A DNA stretch of 64,000 bases from Pedobacter sp. JY14-1 (GCF_029269825.1 NZ_JARJHU010000009.1:124601-188600), one strand, 5' to 3'. Shown: positions 27,351 to 39,919, numbered from the stretch's first letter. Notes: generated from the sequence alone by a model not told the origin. Program-made: numbers and translations.

Positions 27351-27379
27351 TAAATATACCTTTCTTAGGGTACAATCAA
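27351..27379 (-). promoter_or_regulatory. Promoter candidate for the DUF6807-DUF1080-Gfo/Idh operon
   Basis: On the minus strand TTG (27377-27379) is followed after 18 bases by TATATTTA (27351-27358), which differs from TAnnTTTG at one base. The gene starts 41 bases downstream. The operator-like site C is 34 bases upstream of the TTG. Confidence 0.45.
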
Positions 27380-27413
27380 CCTACAAGAGAACCATTTACC
27401 CTTGAAAAATTAC

Positions 27414-27425
27414 GAAAACGATTGC
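27414..27425. promoter_or_regulatory. LacI-type operator-like site, copy C
   Basis: On the minus strand GCAATCGTTTTC, matching the core of copies A and B (GCAATCGATTTC) at 11 of 12 positions and keeping the central CG. It lies upstream of the DUF6807 operon and just beyond the end of the ceramide operon. Confidence 0.4.
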
Positions 27426-27436
27426 GCGAAAAAACG

Positions 27437-28416
27437 TTATATCCATTCATTTTCGCGGTACCAGCGGATCGTCTCCGCGATACCCTTTTCCAGGTCAAAT
27501 GCAGGATGGTAAGCCAGATCGCGTTCCGCTGCCCGAATACTGCATGCCCAGTTCACCGCAGTCAGCTCAGCCATCTTTTCCCGGTTAAGGGCAGGGGTGG
27601 CTTTCCGGTGCGCATAGAGTTTATCCATCAGCCCGGCAATCATGCTAACCAATCCCACCGGCAGATGGAACTTAAGCGTCCGTTTCTTCAGCGCCTTTCT
27701 GGCCAAAGCCCCGAGTGCATAGCGGTCATATGCCTTTCCGTCGGAGATATTATAGGCACGTCCAGGAACCCCCTTAAACAGCGCCCTGATGATGGTCCCC
27801 GCCAGGTCAGTTACATAAACGAAGCTCAGCTGCTGCCGGAAATTACCAATATAAGGTTCCACGCCCCGGCTTATGCTCTTAAATAAAATGAAGATATCTT
27901 TTTCCCTGGGGCCATAAACAGCAGTCGGGCGGATAATGACCAGTGGCAAACCCCTGATCCCGCTCAGGTACCGCTCCGCAAGCAGTTTGCTGGCTCCGTA
28001 AGCCGTCACAGGTTTTGCCATACTCACTTCGGTAAGTTCACCCTCAAGCCCATCCAGGGGACCAAGCGCCGCAAGACTGCTCACAAATACGAATTTTTTT
28101 AAATTAACCCTGAGCGCGGCTTCACCCAGGTTACGACTGAAATCTGCATTAACGAGGTTATATTCTGCGGGTGTCTTCGCTTTGGTAATTCCGGCGGCAT
28201 GCACCACATAATCAATACGGTGTTCTTCCAGAAGCAGCTGTAAGGATGCTGCCGAAGTATAATCCGCGTAAACGTACCGGATGTCAAATTGCTGCAAATG
28301 CGTTCTGTCCGTATGTTCGCGCACAGCAGCGAAGACCTCGAGCCCGGCAGCCAAAGCCTCAGCAACCAGGTGATACCCCACGAAGCCTGTAGCCCCCGTG
28401 ATCAGTACCCGCTCAC

Positions 28417-28420
<4 letters not shown>
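27437..28420 (-). CDS. NAD-dependent epimerase/dehydratase family protein; ceramide reductase (CerR) candidate
   Basis: 327 residues of the extended short-chain dehydrogenase family. The dinucleotide loop GATGFVG is at residues 9-15 and the catalytic pair YxxxK is Y141 and K145 (YGASK). Cytoplasmic, perhaps membrane-associated. It is the last gene of an operon with serine palmitoyltransferase and a GNAT protein, overlapping the GNAT gene by 4 bases (ATGA). In Caulobacter an epimerase-like protein, CerR, reduces the 3-keto group after N-acylation; the same role is inferred here from context and family. A 3-ketosphinganine reductase acting before acylation is the alternative. Confidence 0.82.
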
Positions 28421-30770
<2,350 letters not shown>

Positions 30771-30800
30771 TCAACATTTATGCCAATAAATAAAACTTTC

Positions 30801-30830
30801 CAAATCTAGTATCCTCACCACACAAAACAA
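30801..30830 (-). promoter_or_regulatory. Consensus Bacteroidota promoter for the spt operon
   Basis: On the minus strand TTG (30828-30830), a 19-base spacer, and TAGATTTG (30801-30808) match the Bacteroidota pattern TTG-N19-TAnnTTTG at every defined position. It implies a 5' leader of roughly 55-60 bases before spt. Confidence 0.7.
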
Positions 30831-30935
30831 AACTTTGAAAAGGAAGCAGGATTGAATATATTAATTTCCAGTATAAAAATTACAATAAACTTATATAACA
30901 CCTACCTGTATGATCAGTATTGATAGCCAAAAGAA

Positions 30936-30996
30936 ACGGGGACAAACCATCAGGTCCGTCCCCGTATATAGATGGTTGGTCCACCACAGACCAACC
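30936..30996. other. Two tandem hairpins in the spt-lysoplasmalogenase intergenic region
   Basis: The 443-base gap 30738-31180 has no gene. Inside it two perfect 8-base inverted repeats follow each other: ACGGGGAC / GTCCCCGT (30936-30943, 30957-30964) and GGTTGGTC / GACCAACC (30974-30981, 30989-30996). No T-run follows either arm on the + strand. They could be part of a small structured RNA or a transcription block; no known RNA family was recognised. Confidence 0.45.
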
Positions 30997-31180
30997 TAAA
31001 CCAAACAAACTGAACCTATAACGATAGCGATTGCCTAAATGTTTTCGATCCGCATAATAAAAACATTTCTATGACAAACACGTGCAACCATCACCTGTTA
31101 ATATGTCAAAATGCCTGGTCATGCGTGACATGCATTTTATGGCGAAAAGGGTTATATTGGCACCTTGAAACTTGTCAGGC

Positions 31181-31861
31181 ATGAAGCGACACCTTAAGTT
31201 CCAGTTCCTGTACGCCTCGGTATTTTTCCTGCAGCTGCTGGCCGAATACCAGCAACTCATCCGGTTGAAGCAGACGACCAGGCCGCTGGTTCCCATTCTG
31301 CTGCTTCTGGTATTGTATTTCAGCACCAGGCTTAGCGGCAAATTCCACAAACGCATCTTCGCCGGGCTGTTATTTGCCCTGGCCGGTGATATTTTCCTGC
31401 TGCAACCCGGCAATACGTCATTGGTTTATGGCTTTTCCGCTTTTCTGATCTGTCACCTGTGCTACATCAGTGCGTTTTACCTGGATTTTAAATCTGCACC
31501 TGAGCTCGACAAAAGAGGAGCAAGGATAGCGATCCTGATCTGCGGGGTGTTATGCACCGGTTTCTATTTCTACCTCAGGCCGCACTTGGGTGCCATGCGC
31601 CTGCCCGTACTTGGGTATAGTCTCGTTATGACCATGATGGTCATGATGGCTGCATTTCGCAATCAGCGTGTCAACCGCAAAAGCTTAGGTTTTGTCCTGG
31701 CGGGAGCGAGCTGCTTTGCTGTTGCTGCTGCCTTACTGGCTGTTCATCAATTCAGCGATCCCTTCCCTGAAGCGGGACTGTTCATTACAGGCAATTATAT
31801 CGCTGCGCAATACCTGATTACCATGGGTGCCATCACGCGAAAATTACTGAATAAGCCCTGA
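31181..31861 (+). CDS. Lysoplasmalogenase (YhhN family) membrane protein
   Basis: 226 residues with about eight transmembrane helices, matching the YhhN/TMEM86 family. The family pattern is visible in PILLLLVLYFST, the conserved acidic helix FAGLLFALAGDIFLLQ (about residues 67-82), and the FLICHLCYISAFYL segment. Human TMEM86B hydrolyses lysoplasmalogen; the bacterial role is uncertain but points to membrane lipid turnover. ATG 31181 is chosen; a TTG three codons upstream is possible but less likely. It ends exactly where the convergent PBP1C gene ends. Confidence 0.85.
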   Translation: MKRHLKFQFLYASVFFLQLLAEYQQLIRLKQTTRPLVPILLLLVLYFSTRLSGKFHKRIFAGLLFALAGDIFLLQPGNTSLVYGFSAFLICHLCYISAFYLDFKSAPELDKRGARIAILICGVLCTGFYFYLRPHLGAMRLPVLGYSLVMTMMVMMAAFRNQRVNRKSLGFVLAGASCFAVAAALLAVHQFSDPFPEAGLFITGNYIAAQYLITMGAITRKLLNKP

Positions 31862-34234
31862 TTACCTGTCCAGCACTGTAAATACCTGCACCAGCCTTTC
31901 GCCATCCTCGTCTACCAGGGTCATCGTGTGCCTGCCGGGAGCCGGACTCAATGCCATCTGATGTTCGTATTGTGTTGAGCCCACATAAGCATCGTCTATA
32001 TGCCAGAATACCCGTATACCTGCCTTTCTGTGACTGGCATTGAACACCACTTTACCCCGGCTTCCGTCCAGTTCCAGCGGAATGTACACCTTTGCCCCGT
32101 TTCTTGGATAGATCATTTCCATGACACCGCCATTGCCCGGGTCCCCACAACCCGGTTTGAAATCGGGCAGGGGCCGGTAATTACTGTTCCGGATACGGTA
32201 ATAGTATTCCATTGCCGGCGGCAGTACAAACCAGGCTCTGCGCTGCATCCGGGAAGGCTGTTCACATTGGTCCGTCACCCTGAACATACCCTCCGAATCC
32301 AGGAAAACCAGTTTATGATAGGGGCAAAGGCCCGTCCGGTCTGCGTTTGGCGGCACCAGCTGGCGTACCCGGTCCTCACAATACTCGCCAGCCTTATAAC
32401 CACTCTGCCGGCATACCTCCATGGTTTTCAGCTGATGTTTTGGGGTCACGAACCATTTCCCTGAGGGCAGCAACCTGAACACATCAAACAATACCGGCGC
32501 TGCCGCATCGATGCCGGTAAGCCCGGGCCTTCCTTCACCATCGGCGTTCCCTACCCAAATACAGACCACATACTTTGGCGTCACACCCACTGCCCAGGCA
32601 TCACGGAAGCCAAAGCTTGTGCCTGTTTTCCAGGCCAGGCGCTCAGAAGATGAAAACTGTTCCCACAATCCTTCCTCGCCGGGCCGCATCACCTCTTCCA
32701 TTGCATTGAACATATTCCAGACGGATCCATGGTCCAACCGGGCATCAGGAGTAGTCTCGAAGCGGTCAAACCGGGTATCCCGGTGCTTATCCCGGTAATC
32801 CGGATGCGCATAATCATGCGGGTTATAACGGCCACCGTAATGATTGAAATGGTTCAGTGACCTGGCCAGCCCCATGTAGGCCGAGGCAAGGTCCCACATG
32901 GTCACCTCACAGCCACCTAAAACCAGCGAGAGGCCATAATGGTCAGCAGGACGATTCAATGTACTGAAACCCAATTGTTTCAGCTTCTCATAAAACCGGG
33001 GATAGCGGTACTGCTGCAACATTTTCACCGCCGGTATATTGAGCGAGCGGCTCAGCGCCTGGTCAGCAGGGATCGCCCCGTCATAACCGAGATCATAGTT
33101 CTGCGGCGAATAACCCCCGATCTGAGTAGGCACATCGGCGATCAGCGTCCTGGGCATGATAAATCCATCGTTGAGCATGCTTGCATACAGTAAGGGTTTC
33201 AGGGTACTTCCTGGGCTCCTTGGTGCCCTGATCATATCGACATGACTCTCCAGTTCCCGGTTCTCCGGATGAAAGATATTGCCTGCATAGGCCTTTACCG
33301 ATCCTTGCTGTACATCCAGCACCAGTGCTGCGATGTTATTGATGTCATTGGCGCGGTAACGGTTGTGGTAACGGCTCAGCAGCGCATTGACCCTCAGTTG
33401 CAGGGTATAATCAACACTTGTCCTCAACCTGGTCGTCGCCGCATTGCCGTTCCTTTCCGAATGAAGGTATTCCGAACGGAAACGGTTCAGCAGGTGAGGG
33501 GCATGCCGGGGCAGCTCCAGTGGCTTGCCCGGTAAGGGTTCCAGCTTCGATAAGCTGGCTGTCTCCCTGTCAATCATACCCAGCGCAGCCATTTTATCCA
33601 GCAGGTCATTTCGTTTGCGAACCAGCTGCGGAGAATTTTTCCCCGGATGCACCAGCGAAGGACTGTTCGGCAAGACCGCCAATGTTGCCATTTCTCCCCA
33701 GGACAAACTTTCCGGTGACCTGCCGTAATAACGCCAGGCAGCTGCATCAAGTCCGACAACATTGCTGCCAAAAGGGGCATTTGCGGCATACAGCTGTAAA
33801 ATCTCCGCCTTCGTGTGCCCGGCCTCCAGCCTAAGCGCCAGCAGCACTTCCGTCAGTTTCTGCCAAAGGGTACGGCCCTTTCTGCGCGACAGCCGGATCA
33901 CCTGCATGCTCAGCGTACTGCCTCCACTGACCACACTGCCCGCCCGCCAGTTCTGCCGCATCGCCCGGCCCATGGCCAGCAGGTCAATACCCGGATGGTG
34001 ATAAAATCGCTTGTCCTCAAAGGCGATGATGCATTTCCCGAATTTATCAGGCACCTTCCCACTTGGGGGAAACCGCCACTGTCCGTCAGCTGCAATCGCC
34101 GCGCCCAGCAATTGTCCGTCACTGGCCTCAAGTACAAAAGAAGTAGGGCTCACAAACAGGCGTCCGGGCAGTGCCAGCAGGAAAACAAGCAACAGCAGCA
34201 GGCAGAACAGATCTGAAATGACCAATCTTTTCAT
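31862..34234 (-). CDS. pbpC: Penicillin-binding protein 1C (bifunctional transglycosylase/transpeptidase)
   Basis: 790 residues from ATG 34234, which opens on MKRLVISDLF and an N-terminal membrane anchor. A GTG 16 codons upstream would overlap the preceding stop. Transglycosylase (GT51) motifs: EDKRFYHHPGIDL, GGSTLSMQ and RKGRTLWQK. Transpeptidase motifs: the catalytic serine in GSTLK, SRSLN, and KTGTS. The C-terminal BiPBP domain of PBP1C follows (GAKVYIPLELDG...). It lies 26 bases after the alpha-2-macroglobulin gene in the same operon, the arrangement known from proteobacteria, where the two are thought to repair the wall and trap proteases. Confidence 0.94.
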   Translation of the reverse strand: MKRLVISDLFCLLLLLVFLLALPGRLFVSPTSFVLEASDGQLLGAAIAADGQWRFPPSGKVPDKFGKCIIAFEDKRFYHHPGIDLLAMGRAMRQNWRAGSVVSGGSTLSMQVIRLSRRKGRTLWQKLTEVLLALRLEAGHTKAEILQLYAANAPFGSNVVGLDAAAWRYYGRSPESLSWGEMATLAVLPNSPSLVHPGKNSPQLVRKRNDLLDKMAALGMIDRETASLSKLEPLPGKPLELPRHAPHLLNRFRSEYLHSERNGNAATTRLRTSVDYTLQLRVNALLSRYHNRYRANDINNIAALVLDVQQGSVKAYAGNIFHPENRELESHVDMIRAPRSPGSTLKPLLYASMLNDGFIMPRTLIADVPTQIGGYSPQNYDLGYDGAIPADQALSRSLNIPAVKMLQQYRYPRFYEKLKQLGFSTLNRPADHYGLSLVLGGCEVTMWDLASAYMGLARSLNHFNHYGGRYNPHDYAHPDYRDKHRDTRFDRFETTPDARLDHGSVWNMFNAMEEVMRPGEEGLWEQFSSSERLAWKTGTSFGFRDAWAVGVTPKYVVCIWVGNADGEGRPGLTGIDAAAPVLFDVFRLLPSGKWFVTPKHQLKTMEVCRQSGYKAGEYCEDRVRQLVPPNADRTGLCPYHKLVFLDSEGMFRVTDQCEQPSRMQRRAWFVLPPAMEYYYRIRNSNYRPLPDFKPGCGDPGNGGVMEMIYPRNGAKVYIPLELDGSRGKVVFNASHRKAGIRVFWHIDDAYVGSTQYEHQMALSPAPGRHTMTLVDEDGERLVQVFTVLDR

Positions 34235-34260
34235 CCGCTGCAGATCATACAGCGGCTCCT

Positions 34261-37200
34261 TTACCTGATCACCTGTACCCACTTTCCGCCTTCCGTCGCA
34301 CTGATATTGTTATTATACATCGCCTCGCACTGTACCGCCGACAGATAATACCTGCCGAGGTAGGCAGCGTTCAGCAATACCTTATAAACGACCGTCTCAT
34401 GTTCCCTCAGGTTAAAATAAGTAAATACCCGGTCGTCCCTGATGTCCCGGTAGGTATAGGGAGAGGCTGCCAGGATGCTTTCATTGTCGTTCAGCCGCGT
34501 ATTGATGATCTCCCATCCGGAAGGGAAGATCTGGGTCAGTGCCATCTGCTCGTAACTGCCGGCACGGCCCGGGTTCTTCACCGTTACCTCTGCATAAAAG
34601 TCCGTGCCCTGCTTTAACCGAACGGGGTCAACTGGCTTGCCGTTCAGTAACTTATAAACAATACTCATCTCCAGCAAGCCGGTATTCGCAGGCAGGAAAT
34701 CATTCTGGCCGGCAGATGGCTGCCCCTGTACGATCAGCCTTGCGAACAATACGCGTTCGCTGGTATTGCGTAAAGAAATACCTCCATTGAAGCCAAGTGC
34801 CATGCTCTGGATATACTGGGAAGTATTCACCTTTCCTTTTTTACCGTCTGCCAGGAATTCATATTTCAATGCAGGGCCATTGCGTGTTTGTCCGCAGAAC
34901 TTCGCCACCGCAAGCAGGGCATATGCCGTTTCCTGCGTACTGTACCATTCATCCCGGCCCAGCCTGGACGCAACAGTCTGCAGCAGCTGGGCAGCAGCAG
35001 CCGTACGCTTCATCATTGTCATGGTTTCCAGCATCATGGCCTGGTCACGGAAATCGGAGCCATAGGTGCCGCCCAGCTGATGGTAAGCCTTAACTTCAAC
35101 CGGCAAACCGTTCACCAGGCCTGCCGCGGCACTGCTCTGCCCGGCCAGCTGATAAGCTGCTGCCAGACGCCACCTGGCTGCCACCGACAAATACTCAAAA
35201 GCCCTTAGCCGGTTCATGGCCGCCATATCCGGACGTTTGGTCAGTGCCAGTACATACAGGCGGTAGGCCTGCGAAAGATCTCCGCCATAAAAATTATTGC
35301 TGTTCGGCACCCAGGACGAAGCCTTTGCCTTCAGGTAACGAAGCAGTTCTTCGGCCATACCTACCGGCAGGCTGTAACCTGCCCGCTGCGCCTCAATGAG
35401 GAAATGACCTGCATAATTGCTGCCCCATTCGTCAGCAGCCCCCTCACCGGGCCAATAGGAGAGTCCGCCATCCGGTGTCTGGAAGCCACGTAACCTGTTG
35501 ATGCCCGCCTTAATGTTCCTTTCCGTTTCTGCTTTCTGCTGTTCTGTAAGTGCGGTCAGGCTGCCCAGAAACAGTTGCGGAAATACCGAAGAAGTGGTCT
35601 GTTCCACACAACCGTGAGGGTACCGGAGCAGGTAACCCAACCGTTTCTTCAGGTCTACAGGCGGAATGGCCGAAACCTCCAGCGTAGCCGAATTGCTGCC
35701 AGCCATACCGATGGGCGCATAAGCTGTGCTCCAGCTGTCACCAGGCCGAATCACGGAAGACATCACATTCGTTATATAAGGATTGGGATTCCTGATATCC
35801 AGTTCCACATCATACACGGCCTTCTCAGCGCCACTTTGTGCCATCAGCCTGATCTTCGCCACACCCGTACGTTCAGGAGCCCTCAGTTCAAAATAAGCCT
35901 GCTGTTCACCCGGCTGTCCGAAACGGAGCTGTCTGCCGGCACCACCCGTTACTTCCAGTCCCTGCGCCTGCAACTGCAGGCTCACCTGTTTCAGGTTAGG
36001 TTCCGTCGCAAACACCGTAGCCGGCAGGGTAAAAGTCTCGCCCGGCCCGATCACCCTTGGCAACGTCGCCAGCAGCATCAGCGGCTTTTTCACCTGTACC
36101 GACTTTTCAGTAGCCCCGTAAGCGCCGTCCTGGCCAGCCACCACCATCACCCGTACTGCGCCTATATATTGCGGCAGCTTAAAACGGTGTGTTTTCCTTT
36201 CACCCTTACCCAAGGTAAAAGGCCCCATATATTTCACCACCGGTACAAAACGGTTGGCCTTGGCCGGATTGAGGTTGCGGTTCACCGAACCGTCACCGCC
36301 GATGCTCAATATCCGCTCAAGGTTGCCGCCCCATGCACCAAGCACATAATCAAACAAGTCCCAGGTCTTCACGCCAAGTCCTTCCTTTGCATAGAAAACT
36401 GAATGAGGATCAGGCGTTTTAAACCGGGTAAGATCCAGTAATCCTTCATCTACCATTGCCAGGGTATAGGTCATCGCCCTTCCCGACTGTTCAGACACGG
36501 TTACCGTGTTTTCCGTTTCCGGTCTGAGTTTATCTGCCATATTGATCACTGGTTTGAGTACGGTCTGCGCATCTTCCACCAGTAACGGAATGGCCCCGTA
36601 CATCCGGATCGGCAGGTCATTCACTGTCTGCGCATGCGGCTGCAGCAACGTCACGTTCACAAAAACATTGGGTGCCATTTCCTTCTCTGCCTTAAAGCGG
36701 AACTGCGTCTGTCCAGCCTGGGTCCCGGTCCAGAAAGTTTTCAGCACCCGGCTACCGTTCTCTACAGAGATCAGCGCCCGGCCATCCTTACCGGAAGGAA
36801 TCGTCAGCACCACTTCTTCGCCCACATGGTATTTTGGTTTGTTGCTGGTAAAGGACAGCATTGAAGCCTCCGTCGGGTTATTGGCCTGTTCCCGCTGCGC
36901 CCATCCCGGCCAGTCCACATAAACTGCCTTTCCGGTCACATGCCCGCCATTCAGGTCGCGTACCAGCACCAGGTAACGGCCCCACTCCGGTTCGTCGATG
37001 CGCAGCGTCCATTTTCCCCTGCCGCCAACCAGCCTTAGCAGTTCCTTTTTCACCAGCTTGTTATACGAGTTCTGGGTGAAGTTCGCGAAGGTATATTCAT
37101 CATCCTGTTCCCACCACCAGCGCCATTGTACCTTATAAAGTTCTATGGCTATTTCCTTATTGCCGTCCAGCAGCCTGCCGTTCCGGTCCACGTTCACGAT

Positions 37201-39828
37201 GTCTACCTGGTGGTTCTTACCGGTCACGAGCATTCCGCTCAGCTTTTCGCCTTCCGGTGTCCTGATGCCATAGTAGTCATGATACACATGATAAGGAATG
37301 CTGAAATTATCGATACTGAAATTGCCGCCCGCCTCAAATACCTTCGTTGTAAAATTAGCCTTAAGCATACCGGGCGCAGACTGATTGCCGTCCAGCGAGG
37401 TATTTACTTTAGCCTTGCCCTCATCATTGAGACTTCCTTCGAATATGGTCCTGAGCTGCGCATGGAAGGAGACTGTGGGATTGTCAAATACATAGTCGCT
37501 GAAACCCTTAAAAGTCGTCTTCATCGGGTTCAGGTTTACATCTACCTTGGCCCTCAGGTTCTTGCCCGGGGCACCGAACAGCCAGGCAGCCGAAAGGGTA
37601 GCATAACCAGCACCACCAGTGCCCAGGTAGCCGGCACTGCCCACATCAAAATTGATCTTCAGCCTGTTGGGCATCACTGTTTCGATCTTAATCGTCTTGC
37701 TGAACACTGCACCGCCCGCCTTTACCTTAGCCAGCCAGTTGCCGGTCGGAGAGGTCCGCTCTGTAGCCGTTCGGAACGCGTAAAAGCCATTCAGCGGCTT
37801 GCCATTGATGCTCCGTCTGATCAATTGCCCCTGCGGGTTATACAACTCAAAGGTAACGGGGTAATTTCCCGGCAGCTGCTTCAGCTTATCTTCCAGGATA
37901 AAGGAAAGATACAGTGAATCTCCTGGCCTCCAGACCCCACGTTCACCATAAATGAAGCCTTTAAGACCATTTTGCACTACATCTCCTGCCACATCAAAGC
38001 GGCTCAGCGGCAGCGAATTGCCATCGTCCAGTTTCAGATATCCCCGGTCGTCTCCGTTCCTGGCGATCAGCAGGAAAGGCTTGCGTTTCAATTCAAAGGT
38101 GACCAGGCCGTCTGCATCTGTCCTGACCGTTTCTAATACTTGTCCCTGATAATCCTGCAACTCAACGGTCACGCCGCCCAGCGGCTTAGCCGTCAGCAGG
38201 TCTGTCGTGACAACCAGCATGCTGTTGTCATTGCCGCGTTTAGCGACAAGCCCCAGGTTAGAGGCCATCAGGTTGCGGCTGGCCCATTTGTCACTGGTGT
38301 AATAGGAAGGAGTACAGGGATCGTCCCGGTCCTCCCAGCGGTAATCATCCGGATAATACCCGCCATAGCGGTTCCAGAAATCGTCGTCTTCATCGATCTG
38401 CTCACCATAGCCATGGTTTTCCTCACCGGTTTCGACAGCACCCGAAGCGTCCCCTCCGCAGTGAAACATATGATAAGCACGCCGGAAACCAATGGTCACC
38501 CTGTAGATCGCCCCCGGTTCTGATTTCAGCAGTTTGTCCAGGTCCAGCGTAAAGCGGTTCTTCCGGTGCAGGTCCAGCGCCTTATCTTCGTCCAGGCGGA
38601 TGGTCTTCTGCACCACCGGTCTGGCCACACGTCTTAGTTCATAACCATCCTTATAACCGTTCACCTGAAAGAACTGGCGTACATTGTTTTCATAGATCCT
38701 TATCACGGTCACATCCACTGCTTTCAGGTTCACCGCCTCAAAGGGAAGCACCAGTCTGCCCGAGTTGGGCAATATCGTACCGCTGCCGGAAATGGTCACA
38801 GACGGCAGTTTGTTTTCGAAGGTAATGCCGGCCGTTTTCCCGGAAGCCATCTTTCGCCCATTCATGTTCTCCACACCCGCATTCACCGTGAGCGTATAAT
38901 TTCCCTCGAGCTTTACCGGTGCATAAATTTTCACCTGGCTGCCCTCTGTGGTAAACCGCAGATCGGTAATGCCTCCCAGGGACAGCAGGCCCGAGAGATC
39001 CTGGGTCAGGCCGACCGGTTCAGAAAACTGCACCAGTGCATGATCGTCCTGTTCCTGTACCGCTCTGATGTCAAGCACCTTAAATACACCCAGTGCGGGC
39101 ACTTCCAGTTCCTTTTCGCCTTTCGCATCTGCACCGATCGCATCTCCAGACCAGTTCAGTTTCAGCTGGGCGGCCTTATTTCCCTTGCGTATACTGTCGA
39201 TGGTAAATACAGAGATATGTGTCGCCGGGCTGTGCTGCCAGCGTAGTTTCAGGTCCTGCGGAAAATCAAGTTTCAGTGTCTTTTCAATTGCCTCAGGGCT
39301 TTCCTCATCGGAAGTGCTGATCTCCCCGGAAAGCTTCATGTAATCCATCGAGGTATTGTTCTGCGATACCAGTCCGTGATGGGAGAGGCTCAGCCCAGGC
39401 CGGATGACCCGGAAATCAAAATCAAATGCTTCCAGTCCTTCCTCGGTCTCGGTCACTTTGCCCAGGTCAAAACTTACCTCATATGCTTCGCCAGGTTCCA
39501 GCTGCGCATCCGGCCTGAATTCTACGGTGTGCGCATCGACCCAGAAGGTTTTGCCTTTTACTGAAGGAGAGAAGTGGAACAGGTCCCGCTGGTCAGCCAC
39601 GCCGATATCATTCACGGTCTTTACCTGCCCGGCCAGCTGCACACGGATAAAGCTCTTTTTGGAGACAGTGCCCGAAGTAAAGGCCTCAATGTATTTACTG
39701 TATTTCTGCTGATCTTCCCGCTGTCTGTGCTTGCGGAAAAAGAAGAAAGCGCCAAAGGCCACAGCCAGGACCAGCACAGCGGCGACAATACCGGTAAGTG
39801 CTTTTTTGCCAGAGGATGGGGATGTCAT
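34261..39828 (-). CDS. Bacterial alpha-2-macroglobulin with thioester motif
   Basis: 1855 residues. An N-terminal hydrophobic segment (about residues 11-31, TGIVAAVLVLAVAFGAFFFF) without a lipobox anchors the protein in the inner membrane. MG domains follow, including the MG2-like PGDSLYLSFILEDKL stretch. The thioester motif CVEQ is at residues 1407-1410 (HGCVEQTTSS), within a helical toroid domain, so this is the active thioester form that traps proteases covalently. The last 150 residues are a beta-sandwich. It directly precedes pbpC. The protein is longer than many homologues (about 1650). Confidence 0.93.
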   Translation of the reverse strand: MTSPSSGKKALTGIVAAVLVLAVAFGAFFFFRKHRQREDQQKYSKYIEAFTSGTVSKKSFIRVQLAGQVKTVNDIGVADQRDLFHFSPSVKGKTFWVDAHTVEFRPDAQLEPGEAYEVSFDLGKVTETEEGLEAFDFDFRVIRPGLSLSHHGLVSQNNTSMDYMKLSGEISTSDEESPEAIEKTLKLDFPQDLKLRWQHSPATHISVFTIDSIRKGNKAAQLKLNWSGDAIGADAKGEKELEVPALGVFKVLDIRAVQEQDDHALVQFSEPVGLTQDLSGLLSLGGITDLRFTTEGSQVKIYAPVKLEGNYTLTVNAGVENMNGRKMASGKTAGITFENKLPSVTISGSGTILPNSGRLVLPFEAVNLKAVDVTVIRIYENNVRQFFQVNGYKDGYELRRVARPVVQKTIRLDEDKALDLHRKNRFTLDLDKLLKSEPGAIYRVTIGFRRAYHMFHCGGDASGAVETGEENHGYGEQIDEDDDFWNRYGGYYPDDYRWEDRDDPCTPSYYTSDKWASRNLMASNLGLVAKRGNDNSMLVVTTDLLTAKPLGGVTVELQDYQGQVLETVRTDADGLVTFELKRKPFLLIARNGDDRGYLKLDDGNSLPLSRFDVAGDVVQNGLKGFIYGERGVWRPGDSLYLSFILEDKLKQLPGNYPVTFELYNPQGQLIRRSINGKPLNGFYAFRTATERTSPTGNWLAKVKAGGAVFSKTIKIETVMPNRLKINFDVGSAGYLGTGGAGYATLSAAWLFGAPGKNLRAKVDVNLNPMKTTFKGFSDYVFDNPTVSFHAQLRTIFEGSLNDEGKAKVNTSLDGNQSAPGMLKANFTTKVFEAGGNFSIDNFSIPYHVYHDYYGIRTPEGEKLSGMLVTGKNHQVDIVNVDRNGRLLDGNKEIAIELYKVQWRWWWEQDDEYTFANFTQNSYNKLVKKELLRLVGGRGKWTLRIDEPEWGRYLVLVRDLNGGHVTGKAVYVDWPGWAQREQANNPTEASMLSFTSNKPKYHVGEEVVLTIPSGKDGRALISVENGSRVLKTFWTGTQAGQTQFRFKAEKEMAPNVFVNVTLLQPHAQTVNDLPIRMYGAIPLLVEDAQTVLKPVINMADKLRPETENTVTVSEQSGRAMTYTLAMVDEGLLDLTRFKTPDPHSVFYAKEGLGVKTWDLFDYVLGAWGGNLERILSIGGDGSVNRNLNPAKANRFVPVVKYMGPFTLGKGERKTHRFKLPQYIGAVRVMVVAGQDGAYGATEKSVQVKKPLMLLATLPRVIGPGETFTLPATVFATEPNLKQVSLQLQAQGLEVTGGAGRQLRFGQPGEQQAYFELRAPERTGVAKIRLMAQSGAEKAVYDVELDIRNPNPYITNVMSSVIRPGDSWSTAYAPIGMAGSNSATLEVSAIPPVDLKKRLGYLLRYPHGCVEQTTSSVFPQLFLGSLTALTEQQKAETERNIKAGINRLRGFQTPDGGLSYWPGEGAADEWGSNYAGHFLIEAQRAGYSLPVGMAEELLRYLKAKASSWVPNSNNFYGGDLSQAYRLYVLALTKRPDMAAMNRLRAFEYLSVAARWRLAAAYQLAGQSSAAAGLVNGLPVEVKAYHQLGGTYGSDFRDQAMMLETMTMMKRTAAAAQLLQTVASRLGRDEWYSTQETAYALLAVAKFCGQTRNGPALKYEFLADGKKGKVNTSQYIQSMALGFNGGISLRNTSERVLFARLIVQGQPSAGQNDFLPANTGLLEMSIVYKLLNGKPVDPVRLKQGTDFYAEVTVKNPGRAGSYEQMALTQIFPSGWEIINTRLNDNESILAASPYTYRDIRDDRVFTYFNLREHETVVYKVLLNAAYLGRYYLSAVQCEAMYNNNISATEGGKWVQVIR

Positions 39829-39919
39829 AGTTTGCTGTTTTCATTAAGATAGTAGCGTAAATTAATGACAATCCTTTATAAATTCCTTCAGTAGCAGGAA
39901 AATGTTATCAACAGCGCGG

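Noticed and set aside
36506-37917. Open frames antisense to the alpha-2-macroglobulin gene (138 and 263 codons)
   Set aside because: They are shadows of a single well-supported 1855-residue protein on the other strand.
39905-39913. TTATCAACA, one base from the DnaA box TTATCCACA
   Set aside because: It is single, 4 kb from the skew switch, and similar 8/9 matches are expected by chance in 64 kb.
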